Shown here: positions 1 to 14,500 of the stretch, piece after piece
Layout of the letters: every line of letters begins with the position of its first letter
Position numbering within the stretch: the stretch's first letter is position 1
Assembly: GCF_040183065.1 (NCBI RefSeq)
Contig: NC_091119.1
Location: 194,347,543 to 194,411,542 of the forward strand
Origin: Periplaneta americana
Lineage: Eukaryota > Arthropoda > Insecta > Blattodea > Blattidae
Direction of reading: 5' to 3'
DNA: 64,000 nt
Position numbers and translations under genes: made by a program
Notes under the pieces: model-generated
What the model saw: only the letters and a program-made list of their open reading frames with translations
Databases searched by the model: none
Told to the model about the DNA's origin: nothing

Positions 1-165
1 CAGAGAGGCAGAAAGCTTGCTGAAAACTATTTTTCTGTAATGGAAATGTTGAAAACGTGTATTTCCGTGAAAATATAAAAACAGATTTTTTTTCAGCATC
101 ATAATACTTCCCCTTTGTAGCTCGTATAAAAAGAAAATAAAAATATGTCATTATGTACTAAAATC

Positions 166-171
166 TTTAAT
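166..171 (-). promoter_or_regulatory. Candidate SMC2 poly(A) signal
   Basis: Minus-strand ATTAAA about 110 nt past the stop codon, followed by a T-rich stretch (about 130-165). Common variant signal; the cleavage site is not visible. Confidence 0.45.
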
Positions 172-279
172 TAAAAACAGATAATTTTAAAAGGTTTCAC
201 AAATAAGGGAACAAACTATTGGTCCCACAGATGTAAAATACCACCCCAGTCGTGTTATTTGCTTTACAGCACACCACCA

Positions 280-390
280 TTAGGTCGTTTGAACTGTGCG
301 GGACACAGTGGACATGCCGTCAACAAACTTGGTGCGAAACAGCACGTTGGCGTTGTTGAACATGCCGTCCTTCAGAGACACGATAATGAA
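280..390 (-). CDS. SMC2: SMC2 exon 22 (C-terminus, stop)
   Basis: 111 nt including TAA (acceptor TTACAG|TTCATT). [20 protein letters not shown] and [16 protein letters not shown]. The first half matches the conserved SMC2 end; the human tail beyond it is absent. Confidence 0.95.
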   Translation of the reverse strand, partial: FIIVSLKDGMFNNANVLFRTKFVDGMSTVSRTVQTT

Positions 391-544
391 CTGTAAAAGA
401 GAAATGCCAAATTAAATAATTTACCTATTTTACACAAATGTTTCGAAATTACTATACATTTCTTTAGGAATACGAATTATATGTCTTTCTCGTGTTAAAT
501 TTCACAGTATCTGGTTAACATGTTTCAGCCTGTTATGGGCCATC

Positions 545-617
<73 letters not shown>

Positions 618-3600
618 TTTATTTTAGCTGGCAGAGTTAAGGCCATAAGGCCTTCTCTTCCACTCAACCAGCAAAAAGTATATATACATATGCATGAACT
701 TACAAAGAATTCAACAATTGGATTTAGATGAGAGTTACATGTATACAAGAGTTATTTACGAATTAAACAACAAAATACTATGAACTATTAATTAAACACT
801 GAAATAAACTGTGTAGCAGAATTAAGCTAAAATACATAGAATGTTAATATATTTCAAATAATGTTAGATCATAGAAAGAGATTATTATGAGACAATTTTG
901 AAAATACAGCACTATCAGGATGATGTCTAAAGAAAGAAGTAACAATGTAGTCAGTGATAGTTTAAATCAGTATGATTGGAGTGAAATGCTAATAAGGTTA
1001 TCTTTTAAGCTGTTTTAAAGGTGTTTATTGTCTTGCAGCCCCTAATACTTTGTGACAGGGAATTCCATTGACACGAGGTGGATACTGTAAAAGATGATGA
1101 ATAACAAGATGTTCTATGAAGAGGTATACTTAGCGTGCCACAGATAAGTGATCTGGTATTTACGTCGTGGTTAGAGTATAGATAAGAGAAACGAGACGAA
1201 AGGTAATTTGGTGTTGAGGTGTGCAGAATTAGAAAGAGTAAAGACAAAGAGTGTAAAGTTCTACGTTCTTTAAGTCGGAGCCACGAAAGACTTGCGAAGG
1301 ACGGTGATATGTGATCATATCGTCGGATGTTGCACACGTATCTGACGCACATATTCTGAGCTCGCTGTAACTTGACTGACAGTTCAGAACGTAGGTCACT
1401 TAACAAAACGTCACAATAATCGAAGTGCGGCATTACTAGGGTTTGTACTAGGGTAAGTTTTAGTTGCTGGGGCAAGAAGTTTCTCAAGCGACTCAAACAG
1501 TGAATGGAGGAACAGATTTTTTTTTATCGTTTCTTTAACTTGAAAATTCCAACTTAGATTATTATCAAAAAAGAAGCCAAGATTTTTTACGACAGATGAA
1601 TAAGGGATTAGCGTGTATCATCAGAACTGGTTGGTGCTGGTCTTGGCGCCTTTTGTTTGTGTTTTCTGTGGGGTGTGTTTGTGTAGTATAATGTGGAGTC
1701 AAAGAGTGTGTGTTCTGAAATTTAGTTGTGTATTGAGAATTTCATTTGAATGTGTTTTCGTGTGTCTATATATTTCGTATTGTTCTAGTGTGTTTAGTTT
1801 CTGGCTTTTCCGTTGAATATGTAGAATTTCCATGTCTGTGTTTATGTCTCTGTAGGTGTGGTTAGCATTTGTGATGTATTCTGCATATGTGGAAGTGTTT
1901 TGTAATTTTGTTGTGGCTATGATGTGTTTTTGTAACGTATTTGAAATGATCTGTCTGTCTGTCTGTCCTATGTAGAAGTTATTGCAGGTGTTACATTTGA
2001 GTTTGTATATGACTGTGTGGTTGTATTTGTTTGTTTGTGTTGTGTTGAAATGCTTTTGTAGAGTATTATTTGTTCTGTATGCGATGTTGTAATTTAATTT
2101 CTTGAATGAGATTGCAATCTTGTAGGAGTTTATGTTTTCACATGTTAGTGTGATGTATTTTTTGTGTTCTTGTGTTTGCGATGTATTCTTATGCTTTTTG
2201 TGATTATGTTACATAAATACACTCATTCGTGTGTGAATGAAATGGCATTTTTAATGAAAATCTAAGTTTTACCAAGTTCAAAAGTAACATACCTGTGAGT
2301 GTTTGAAATGACTCTTTAGCATGTTTCCAATGTTTTGAGTATGAGATAAATCCAATGCAGCATCAACCTCGTCAAGGATATAAATTGGTGCAGGTTTGAA
2401 AAGCAGCATCGCAAGAATGAGTGATAATGCAACAAGAGACCTTTGCCCTCCGCTCAGTTCTCCCAAGCTCTCCTTCCAGATTCCACCAAAGCCAACTTTC
2501 ACCTGTAAGAACATTACAAAACACAATTTTTAACAATTTCCATTCTTTATTGGATAATGTCACTCGTGCCCCGAATTTTACATAATCAGTTTGTTCAACA
2601 CAAAGGAAGAAATCCTGCAAGTGTCTAAATAAATGTATAGCATGAAAATTAATATAACTGCACATTTACAACGATGGTTATAGCTTTAAGGTATATACTC
2701 TGCCCAGGTATATTAGTCTTAGAAATTGAATTTCTAAGAAGGGATAAAAAAAACCAAACAAGGATTCCCCCTCCCCCTGCAATTAGGAACACAATTTCAT
2801 TACTTCAAAATCAGTGTAAAATAAATCCATATACTAAAGCTTCGATCATGGATAAATATATAATAGGATGCGAAACTGCATCATCTTATGTCTTACGGAT
2901 CAAATAAGACCAGCGCCCGACGTGGTAGGTGGTGAACATCAGAACTACGTGATGGGTAGTTACCCAGAGTTCTGCACTTATCCGGAGAAGACAAGATGGC
3001 AACCAGAAACTTGCGAAGAAATGGATATAAGCGAGAAGTGTGTATAAGCAGTGTATGTTAAACAGTGATGGTAAAGGAATCTTGTAAAAATAGTGTTGTT
3101 GAATGAATTTTAAAGTAGTAAATAGTAATAAAATAATTTCAACTATCTAAGTAGTTTTAGCAGACTCTTCAGGCGCACAATCTAATTATTTAACCTCTCG
3201 TTTCCTTTTCTGTCCCTGTTTGGTTGTATTTTAATTAATTGTATTAGAAGGTAATGTAAAACAGACCATTTCTTTCATCTTCCTGTTGGCTCCAATAAGA
3301 ATTTACAGTGGAAGATGATGCGAGGAATAAAAATGTAAATGTAATATAATCTATTTAGAGTTCAGTCTAATTGACATATCATAGTTTAAATTAAGAAATA
3401 TAAGATCAATACAACATTTTAGTTACAATTTTATCACATATAATTTTAATACCTGTATTCATTTAAATTTCAGATTATTATTTATCATAGAGTTAACCAT
3501 GTAAATAGTTGTTTATTAATACATACAAGGTTGTAAATATCAATTATCTGGTACGCATTTCACAGCAAAGATATGGTAAAAATTGTATAAGATATTGTGA

Positions 3601-4933
3601 GTCAAATGCCTGATGATGCCCAAGGGCGAAAACGTTTGCATTTCAATTTTATAATATGCAATGATCATTTACATTTGTAAGTGTTATTGATTTTAAACTA
3701 TGATATGACAATTAGACTGAACCAGTGCTTTTTTTCTGGAAAAAAGTTTACCGGAACTCTAACACTCGATCACATTATACAACAAAACCGTAGGCTTAAA
3801 AATATTAGGCCTACATACCTTATATTACAATAAGTTCCAAACGGAGCTCATCGATTTTAAGCATAACGGAAATTTTGCGAGTTTGAGCTACAGTTTCAGG
3901 ATCAATAACGGAAGATGGCAGCACTAGATTGCATGAGTTACTTTTGCAGCAATAATAATGAGAAAATGTAAACTCTTGGACTTGGTAGTGGCGGCAATTT
4001 TAATTTTCAATTTCGCTTATAAAATATATCTCGTTGGAATTTGTAATGGCAAAAAGTTTACCGGAACGCGTTCCGGACAGTTCGGGCTGAAAAAAAGCGC
4101 TGGAATGAACTCTAAATAAATTATTAGATTATATTACATTATATTGACTATCGGAATATCTCTATCATCATGCTTACTAAGATAAAAAAATGTAAATGTT
4201 TTATTTTATCTTGAATCTTGCATACACTACTTTTAACATTTAAATATAAATGACTGATTAAATGGCAAATTTACTAGTGTTTTATTTTCATTTGGGGGTT
4301 TGAGAATGACGGGGGATGGTGTGGAGAAGGAAATATTTGTCTATATATAGTTTAACTTTTACACCACCAGGTGCGCTGCTGGATTCATGGAGTAATTAGT
4401 TATTCTTTTCGCCACTTGGTGTGCTGCTAGTTGTAATAAGTTCTCCTAAAATAAGAGACGGCAGCAAGATCAATTTCTATATTAGCGCCTCTAACATGTG
4501 GAATGGGAAACTCGATAAATTACGCATCCTATTATATATTCATCCATGCTTAGGTTTTTAAATTACAAGATCTGTACCCTGTTATGGTAGTGAAGCATGG
4601 ACACTATGGCAGATGGATGAAAGAAGAATAACAGCTAATGAAATGAGATTTATGCGAAGAAAAGCAGGATATACAAAATGGAGTCATAAATGCAACGAAG
4701 AAATAATGGAAGAACTCAGTCTGGAACCAGTACTTTATTTCATACAGAAATATCAGAACTGGATGAGCCATCTGTGAGAAATGAGATCCCACAGAATCCC
4801 AAAAGCTACACTTCACTACCAACCCCATGGGAAGAGAGCTCTGGGACATTCCAAAAAGTGCTGAAGAGAAAATTCTTCTTTATTATGAGCTCGCAACAGG
4901 CCACATGGCCTAAAACTTGTATGGATGATGATG

Positions 4934-4969
<36 letters not shown>

Positions 4970-7900
4970 TTTTAATTATTATTACATACTACTTACCCAC
5001 ATATGTTTCCAATTTTGGCTACATATTTCTCACTTTCATATCACATAAAATCATCAGTAATGATGAAAGAAGTGGTAGCGATGAAATGTCTTATGAACCA
5101 ATTACCATTCTAGTATCTAAGTTTATATCATTACTAGCCGTACCCGTGCGCTCCGCTGCACCCGTTAGAAATGAATATAAAGTAATTACATAATTAAAAT
5201 AGGACATTTGATCCAGGGAACATTCGTGTTTGATATAAGGATAAATCGTTTATTATGTTACTTAATTTAAATTGTATTTGCATAATTAAAATGCGATCAT
5301 TTTGATCCAGAGACCACTCATTTGGTCATAAAAATTATTTTAGGAAATACAGGAAATGAATGTACAGAATAGCCTATCAAGTTTTCTGTGCATAAGAAGC
5401 TATTTTAATCTTATCTGTCCTCGATTAACTCAGAAGTTACTGTAATAACATTATAGCATTATGTCCATCTAGAGAAACTACACTTTCCAATGGTGAATTA
5501 ATAATTAATTATACAAATCGGTTAATTTAGCTTCTGATATTACTTCATACAAACACAGAAACATTATCTGTAGGCTATCTTTCATAGCTTTCGATTGTTG
5601 CTGTCCAAGGCCCCTTATAGACGAAGTCATTTGTTTTTTAATTCATTACACGGCCTTAGATGGCAGTTATTTTAATTTTAAAACTCATTTATCTCATTAA
5701 ATATCAGTCCTATCAAAATTTTTCAAGGAATAAAACTTATCGGAAATTATTTTTAAAGAAACTTTTGTTATGTAACATTTTTCACAAAAATCAATAATAA
5801 GCGAGATATTTCGATTTATTTAATTCAAGCCCCCTTATAATCCCCCTTTTAAATAATGTATTTTGAATGCCATATAGCCTAAAATCTAAGTTACAACGAA
5901 CTTAATTTATATTCCAATTTTCATCGAAATCCGTTCAGTCATTATCGCGTGAAAAGGTAACAAACATACAGACAGACAGACAGAGAGACAGACATACAAA
6001 CAAAAATTTCAAAAAAGCGATTTTCGGTTTCAGGGTGGTTAATTGTATATGTTAGGACCAATTATTTTTGGAAAATCGAAAATTACCAGAAAAATTTCGG
6101 CTACAGATTTATTATTAGTATAGAATAGATTGATACATAATGGGGCTTTCTCAAAGAAGAGGTGGTTTCTGCATTGGCTCCACAACTCCATATAAACTTG
6201 CAAATCTATTTTAAAATTTAATGCACCTTCTATAGTCACGGTGCTGTTATTCCCGGCGTGACTCCTCCTCTTTGCTTACGTCTTCGGAAGTGAAGGCTCT
6301 ATAAAGTCTAGGTAGGTAGTATCGTTCGCCATTTTTGTTCTTTCGTTGCCGAACTACCAGACGAGGGATCTATTTGCCGCACCATTAAACATTATCATGT
6401 TGTAGCTTCTATGATGATAAATCAAGTGCACTGTAATTGAGCAAATAACTGAGCGGCAAATAACGTCCTCGTGTGCTTTCTGCGAACCCAACGAAAGATC
6501 CAAAATGGCGGGCGATTATATTAAGTATTTATCGAGCCTTGGGAAATGCATCAGCGAATCACAAGATGCACAGGTTTAAATGTAGCCGACCGGCAACGTG
6601 ATTGGCTGCCGGAAATTAGGGCGACGGGACTACAATTTCTCACCTCCAAGCCATCCAAGACATCCATGCCTTCAGGTGGGCGGAGACAACCCTGGGCTCC
6701 TGGAAGCAACGTGCTGAAGATGGAGCCAAAATCTTTATTTACTTGCTCCCAAGCTTTCCGAAGGGCTTCCTTTTTTTTTAGGTCCAATTCTTTGATGACA
6801 GCAACAATTTTTGCTTTGTCAGCCTCGACAATTCTTTTCTTACGCATTAAATCATTATACTGTAAGAAACACAAATAATAATTACCTCATTAGTATTACT
6901 CTTAAAGGAAAATCCAGTAACACAGTGTTTTTACAATTTCTTCCATAAATACTGCAAATTTCATTCTCAACTGGAAATTTATCATCCAGTCTGCTCTCGA
7001 AAAATTTCCAATTGAAGAGAATGAAATGGCTGACAAATGGCTGATGATAAAAGCTTATCAACCAAATAACTGGGAGGCCGGGTAGCTCAGTTGGTAGAGC
7101 AGCTGGCTATGCACTGGAAGGTCCGGGGTTCGATCCCAAGTAGTGACGGGATTTTTCTCGTTGCCAAACTTCCAGAACGGCCCCGAGGTTCACTCAGCCT
7201 CCTATAAAATTGAGTACTGGGTCTTTCCTGGGGGGTAAAAGACAGTCACAGCGTGGTGCCGACCACACCACTTCATTCTACTGGGTGTTCAGTTCAAAGT
7301 GTGTCATGGCTCGCTGTATGCCGTCATGTGGCTAGCCGATGAGCCTAGAGAATTCAATCTGCCTACACTTCCGCAGAGGTGTATAACCTATGAGGTAGAG
7401 AAGTTGCCTACCAAGTACAGCATTCATTCTGAAGAGTACGTACCGATACGTACGGTAACGCCGGTAGTGGCAGGAATGTGAACTGTTTGCAAATACGTAC
7501 TGTCAGGATATGGGGAGAGGGTTAAGATGATTACTTGCGTATTTGTTGACATTAACTTCGACGGTCAACATGGACACGGAGCATTTGATTTGTGTTGTGG
7601 AATGTTACCGTACACAACCGATGATAACAAATACCCTGCGTACGACTTGCCGGCGCAAAACACAGTTCGAAAGAGGTTATGGTAGCACACAGACTGTACA
7701 GACCGCCATCTGTTGCTACGACGTTCAAGTTATACCATACACGTTCTCAAGTTCAGATTGAAGAACGCCTTAAATAATAGGCAACTTCTCTAACATATAA
7801 GCTGAAACTCGCTTCAAATCTGTGACCCAACAACAGTGACGTCATGACACACTTTGAAATGAACACCCATGCCCCCCCCCCCCTCCAAGTGCCTTCATGG

Positions 7901-8481
7901 CATGTGATGGGGATACCTTTACCTTTTACCTTTTTTTTACCAAATAACTTAATAGCAGGCATTTCCCATATTTATTCTGTGTTTAATTTCCCTCTCAAGT
8001 GTCATTTGCATTTGTTACTGTTACTTCAAGGTATTTGAATTTTTCCACCTTTTCAAAGCAAATACTTCCAATTTTTATATTTCCATTTCGTACTATGTTC
8101 TGCCCATGAGACATAATCATATACTTTGTTTTTTTCGGGATTTACTTCCAAACCTATCACTTTATTTGCTTCAAGTAAAACTCCCGTCTTCTCCCTAATA
8201 GTTTGTTGATTTTCTCCTAACATATTCACGTCATCTGCATAAACAAGCAGTTGATACAACCTGTTCAATTCCAAACTCTCTCTGTTTTCCTGGACTTTCC
8301 TAATGGCATATTTTACAGCAAAGTTAAAAAGTAAAGGTGATAGTGCATCTCCTCGCTGTAGCCCGCAGTGAATTGAAAAAGCATCAGACAGAAACCAGCC
8401 TATATTGACTCTGCTGGAAGTTTCACTGAGATACATTTTAATTAATTGAACTAGTTTCTTGGGAATACCAAATTCAGTACG

Positions 8482-8528
<47 letters not shown>

Positions 8529-11500
8529 TTATCCAATGCCACCAGGTTGTCTTTCGACATTTCTGGTCTTCTCTCCTGGCCGTGGCTTAGTAGTAACCCA
8601 CTTCTGAGGTTGGGGCGCCTGGAAGGCGGAGATACATTACCCCGATGATGTGATAGGATGATTATGATAATGTGGTGCCAGGAGAGGTCTTAAATCTAAA
8701 CTTAACCTAAATTCCAGACCATGGACGAACACAGGAATAATCCCCTTTAAGGAAAAATTCCTGTGCTCTAACCGGGAATCGAACCCGGGACCTCATGAAT
8801 CATTTATTCCTCTGACATATTTCAATAGCATAGATGGTTTTCGTGTAAATTTAATTTAAAAAAAATCACTAATTTCAAGCCACTGAACAATGCAATCAGA
8901 TGCAATATTGTAGCCAGGAAGGGAGATAGGAGGTAGTTCAGTAAGGCAGACAGACCAAAGTTCGTTGACCTCTTACATCTGATTACGAGAAAAAAAGCAG
9001 TGTCAGACTGCTCAAACTTGCAACTCAATTTTCTAATTAACCATGCACTTAATCACAAAACGTAATATAGGTTTTCTATTCATTTAAGTGTACACTATCA
9101 CCCCTTTCAATCTGCGGAATTATTTCACTTCCACCCTGTATAAAGGCACAAGAAACACTAAAGCTTTATACACAAATCAATTCATGTTTACCTGATAATC
9201 ATTTTTCATATAACTTCATACAAAATTTAAAACTGTCAGTAGAAGTAAGGACTAAGAAGGAGTCAACTTGTTTCATTTAACAATACATACATAAACATAT
9301 ATAACTTCTCTCTTAAATGAGTCATATGCCTTTTTTAAATCTATGAATAACTGATGTACTGTGTCCTTATACACCCATTTTTTCTCCATTATCTGTAGAA
9401 TACAAGAAATCTGATCAATAGTCGATTTATTACACCTAAAACCACATTGATGATGCCCAATAGTTTCATCTACATAAGGAGTTAATCTTCTCAAAAGAAT
9501 ATTGGACAAAATTTTGTGTGACGTCAATAAAAGTGATATTTATCGAAAGTTACTACAGTTACATATGCAGAAAATGTAAGTAAAGAGGTCAGTTAACAAT
9601 GTTATATTGAAATGAAGTGTTGATAATTTTCATATGTGTAGAGAAATGAGAAAAGTTATCACTTATCAGACACATTTCTAAAAAAAAACATATCACCCTT
9701 AATATAAGTGAAGTATGGTACAAAAATTTACACTCCTATCACCATTACTATTACTACATTGACTGGTAAAGTCTTACAAAAGTTCTAAATTAATACTTAC
9801 CTGTTCTTCTTCTTTGCCCAGCAGATTCATGGCTCGCGTGTTGATGTTGCGACCAAGTTTGTCTTTCTTTTCTTGCAACTTCGAAAGTCTCTTTCCAACC
9901 TCACTAGGATTATGCTCCTTAAAATCATAGCTTCCACCAGGGGTACCAAAATACTGTTTCTCATCACTAATCCATCCATATTTACCCTCAAGAGCAGAAA
10001 TCTGAAACATTTAAAGAAAATAAAAATATAGTACATAGATTAAACAGAGATAGGAAAATAATTAACTGAAATGCATATTATATCGACGGCCAAGTTCAAA
10101 AGGGAAACAATTCAAACTTTGAAGTTTTGAAAAATCCAATTAACACACACTAATTTGAAACTTATCATCATCATCATCATCTGTGGTCATACAGCCCTTT
10201 TAGTTTAGCCTTGACCTCCTTAAGAATTGCCGCCCAATCTCCCCTCTCTAGGGCTCTCCGTCTCCATCTCTTAATTCCTGCTTCAACTAGATCATCCTGA
10301 ACATCATCCAACCATCTTAGTTTAGGTCTTCCTGCTCTTCTTTTACCACTTAGCGTGGCATCTAGTAATCTTTTAGGAATATTATTATTGTCCATTCTGA
10401 TGTCGCCCAGCCACTCTAGCCGTCTAATTTTTATATCAGTGACAATACTTGGATCTTTATATAGTTTTTGTAGTTCAGAATTGGTCCTAATTCTCCATTC
10501 TCCCTTATCATAAATAGGGCCATAAATTTTTCTTAAAATTTTCCTTTCCCACGTATTTAAGATGGTTATTGCTCGTTCAGGTAGAGTCCAGGTTTCGCTT
10601 CCAAAAGTCACCGTAGGTTTAATAATTGTTTTATAAATCCTCACCTTCATTTTTTTTAGATATATCTGGTTCTTATAATTTTATCTAATGCTCTGAGGTG
10701 TCGATTACCAATGGCTATTTTATCCTTGATCTCAGTTAATATGTTGTTATCCTCAGTGACTATCGAGCCGAGATATCGGAACCTTGACACTTTCTCAAAA
10801 GTAACCTCATTTAAGACTACAGTTTTTACAGTATTGTCTCTCGTGGTAATGTTATTCATATACTTTGTCTTTGTTCTGTTAATATTTAAATTTGAAGCAT
10901 TTGTCTCATTATATATCTGTTTGAGGACATCATCTAAGGATGACACAATTTGAAACTTATAGTATAAATAAAACATCATTAATATAATTTGAAGTAGTTG
11001 TTGTTGTTTTCTAATGCCAGGCGTTTGACAATAAAGTCATTTGACCTCTTGCACTCCAATATTTTTCAAAGATATTATCATGGCCAGCCATTGAAGCACA
11101 GATTTTGAGGTGTTCCGAATCCATTTCTTGGTTTGAGTTACACAATGGGCAGTTAGGGGACTGATATATTCCAATTCTATGCAGGTGTTTGGCCAAACAA
11201 TCATGGCCTGTTGCCAATCTAAATGCAGCTACAGACGATTTTCGTGATAAATCGGGAATTAACTGTGGATTTTGATGCAGAGAGTTCCATTTTTTCCCTT
11301 GAAATTGTGTTATCAAATTTTGTTTGTTGAAGTCTAAGTATGTAGATTTAATAAATCTTTTCACAGAGTAATACGTAGATTTAGTAACAGGTCTGTAAGT
11401 AGCAGTGCTGCCCTTCTTTGCTAAAGCATCCGCATTCTCGTTTCCCAGGATTCCACAATGGGATGGTATCCATTGGAATAAAATTCTTTTATTGAGTGAT

Positions 11501-14500
11501 ATTAATTGAGAGAGCATTTTAGTTATTTCTGCTGTTTGAGATGAAGGTGTGTGTTTAAACACTACTGATAGAATAGCTGCTCTGGAGTCTGACAACATAA
11601 CTGCATTCCTAAATTTATTGATGTGGCACAGAAGATTCCTGAGACTTTCAATTATTGCAATGATTTGTCCATCAAAACTTGTTGTTTCATATCCAAGAGA
11701 TCTATAAAGTGAGAAGAGACAGCACGTAACACCTGCACCGGCACCTTGTTCTCTGGAGATCAAGGATCCGTCGATGTATAAATGAAGCCAGTTTTGTGGA
11801 GGGTACCTAATATTAAAATAAATATAGTATAAATAAAAATATAGTACATAGATTAAATAGAAATAGGGAAATAATTAATTGAAATGCATATTATATTGAT
11901 GGCCAAGTTCAAAAGGAAAACAATTCAAACTTTGAAGTTTTGAAAAATCCAATTAACACACACTAATTTGAAACTTATAGTATATATAAAACATCATTAA
12001 TATAATTTGAAGTAATTTCAACGATCCTTCGATTTTTCACAGCATCACAGAGCTTTAAAATGCAGGTTTCTCAAAACTTTCAATTTTGAATTGTTTCCCT
12101 TTTGAACTGGGCAGTCGATATGGCGGGACGTACATTACCTTATTTTGTGTCTATACCGATGTAAGACAGAGATAACAGGAAGTTTAAATCAATCAATCAA
12201 TCAAACTCCTGTATCTCCTCATGAGGAGCATAGGGCATTCACAAAGTGCCTCCATCGGACCCTATTTGTAGCCAACTTCTTCACTTCGCTCCATGTTTTC
12301 CCCTCCCTAGCAATTTCCTCCACAACTGTTCTCTTCCCTGTATTTTTTGGCCTTCCTCTTGTTCTACTACCCTGGGGGTTCCAATCCAAAGCCATTCTTT
12401 CTACTGCTCCATCTTCTTTCCTGATTGTGTGCCCTATCCAATTCCACTTTCGTCTTTTGATTTCTATTGCGATTTCTTTCTGATTTGTTATCTTCAATAG
12501 TTCTGAGTTTATGATTATATCTGGCCATCTAATTTTTAAAATTCTTCATAAACATCTATTAACAAAGGTTTGCAATTTATTTTGTATAATTTTACTTGTT
12601 TTCCATGTCTCACAGCCATATAATAAGACTGAGTTCACATTACTGTTAAAGATTTTAATTTTTGTAGATCTAGATATAATATAAGATTTCCATATATTGG
12701 GTACAACTGGACAAATGCACTATTTGCATTTTTTATTCGGTTCTTTACATCCTCAAAGTCTCCACCATCCTTGTCAATTATACTACCCAAATATTTAAAT
12801 TCTTGAACAGTATAATGGTATTATTATTTATTATAACTTTATCTGTTTTTTTACTATTTAATCTCATTTCTTTAGTTTTCTTTACGTTTATTTTGATATG
12901 AGCCCCTTATATTACTTCTAATAAATTATTGACTTTATTCTGCATGTCATCAAAACTATGGGAGAGCAAACAGATATCAGCAAAATCCAGATCTTCCAAG
13001 GTATCGTTTAATCCCCATCTTATACCTCTTCTAGCATTGCCAACAGACCTTTCCATAATATCATTCATAATAACCAGAAATATGATCGGAGAAAGAATAC
13101 AACCCTGTTTCACTCCGCATATAGTTGTTATATTTTCTGACAGCATACCTTTGTGTATGACATTACAAGTATAGTTTTCATACATAAGTTTAATTAGTCC
13201 ACAAATTTTTTCTGGTATACCAAATTTTGTTATTGTTCGCCATATATAATCTCTATTAAGCGAGTCAAACGCTTTTTCAAAATCGATAAATAGTAAATAT
13301 AAGGTACTTTTCCATTCATTGCATTGTTCACAGATTATTCTTAAGGTATTAATTTGATCAACACATGATTTATTTGTGCGAAATCCTGCTTGTTCTTTCC
13401 TTATCAATTTATTTGCTGTTTGCACAATTCTGTTATATATAATCCTTGATAATATTTTACTAGGAATTGATAACAGTGTTATTCCCCTCCAATTATCACA
13501 TTCCAATAGATTTCCTTTTTTGGGTATTTTAACTATTAATCCTTTATTCCAATCAGTTGGTAGATACTCTTTCTCCCATATCTGTTCGGAAGTTTAAATG
13601 CTAAGTCACTAAACTTTGTGCTGCTTCCAAAACAACTGAAAACAAGCAACCTAGAAAGATGTGTTACAGGTGGAGAAATCCACGCACATTATGCTACCTC
13701 CAGAATTAAATTTCAACATGGACGATGACTGGCTGGTAAATTATGGCTGGAATCATCTTATTCTATCTCTGACAAATGTTCTGGTAAATTTGGTATGAGA
13801 ATGGTTTTTATGATAATTTACCTCCATCTATAACAAGTTGCAGCATGTAGAAACCTAAATATGATTTTCTGAAAAAATGTTCAAAGTTTCCTTTGTGTTC
13901 AAAGTAAGTTCAGTTTATCTTGAACCTTGCATACACTACTTTTAACACTTAAATATAAATGATTGATTAAATGGCAAACAACTCAAACCCATCAAACCAG
14001 CAGCACCCAAACTCAACACACTACCCAACACACATAAAGAAAACATACCAATCAGACCACTAATCAACTACAAACAAGCACCAGCACACAAACTAGCCAC
14101 ACACATGGACAAAATCATCGGAAACAACATAAAATTCGAAAAACAGAAAACAATGTTGTTGTTTTCTAATGCCAGGCGTTTGACAATAAAGTCATTTGAC
14201 CTCTTGCACTCCAATATTTTTCAAAGATATTATCATGGCCAGCCACTGAAGCACAGATTTTGAGGTGTTCCGAATCCATTTCTTGGTTTGAGTTGCACAA
14301 TGGGCAGTTAGGGGACTGATATATTCCAATTCTATGCAGGTGTTTGGCCAAACAATCATGGCCTGTTGCCAATCTAAATGCAGCTACAGATGACTTTCAT
14401 GGTAAATCGGGAATTAACTGTGGATTTTGATGCAGAGAGTTCCATTTTTTCCCTTGGGATAGAGTTATCAAATTGTGTTTGTTGAAGTCTAAGAATGTAC

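Larger units (their letters stand above)
7036..9562 (-). mobile_element. LINE (GRPRRRWED family), split by nested insertions
   Basis: Minus-strand pieces of the family intact at 43.3-44.6 kb. From 5': [38 protein letters not shown] (9527-9300); an insertion (about 8487-9298); [35 protein letters not shown] (8486-8053); then down to 7949; a SINE (7072-7938); and a last piece 7071-7036. It lacks the usual C-terminus and tail, so it is 3'-truncated. Confidence 0.8.

Noticed and set aside
545-748. 67-residue frame with a long poly-tyrosine end
   Set aside because: It is the ATT microsatellite tail of a LINE read as codons, not a protein. Same for the tyrosine run at 30394-30576.
6551-6643. Exon 20 extension past the donor ([14 protein letters not shown]...)
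   Set aside because: It is open only because the MITE sequence happens to lack stops; the conserved protein continues in exon 21.
7077-7150. tRNA-like sequence with A and B boxes
   Set aside because: It lacks paired acceptor-stem ends and continues into a SINE body with target duplications; the same holds at 63117 and 40700.
8560-8810. tRNA-like element as a tRNA gene on the minus strand
   Set aside because: Only the B-box half is present, followed by a long body and a TA tail; better explained as a SINE.
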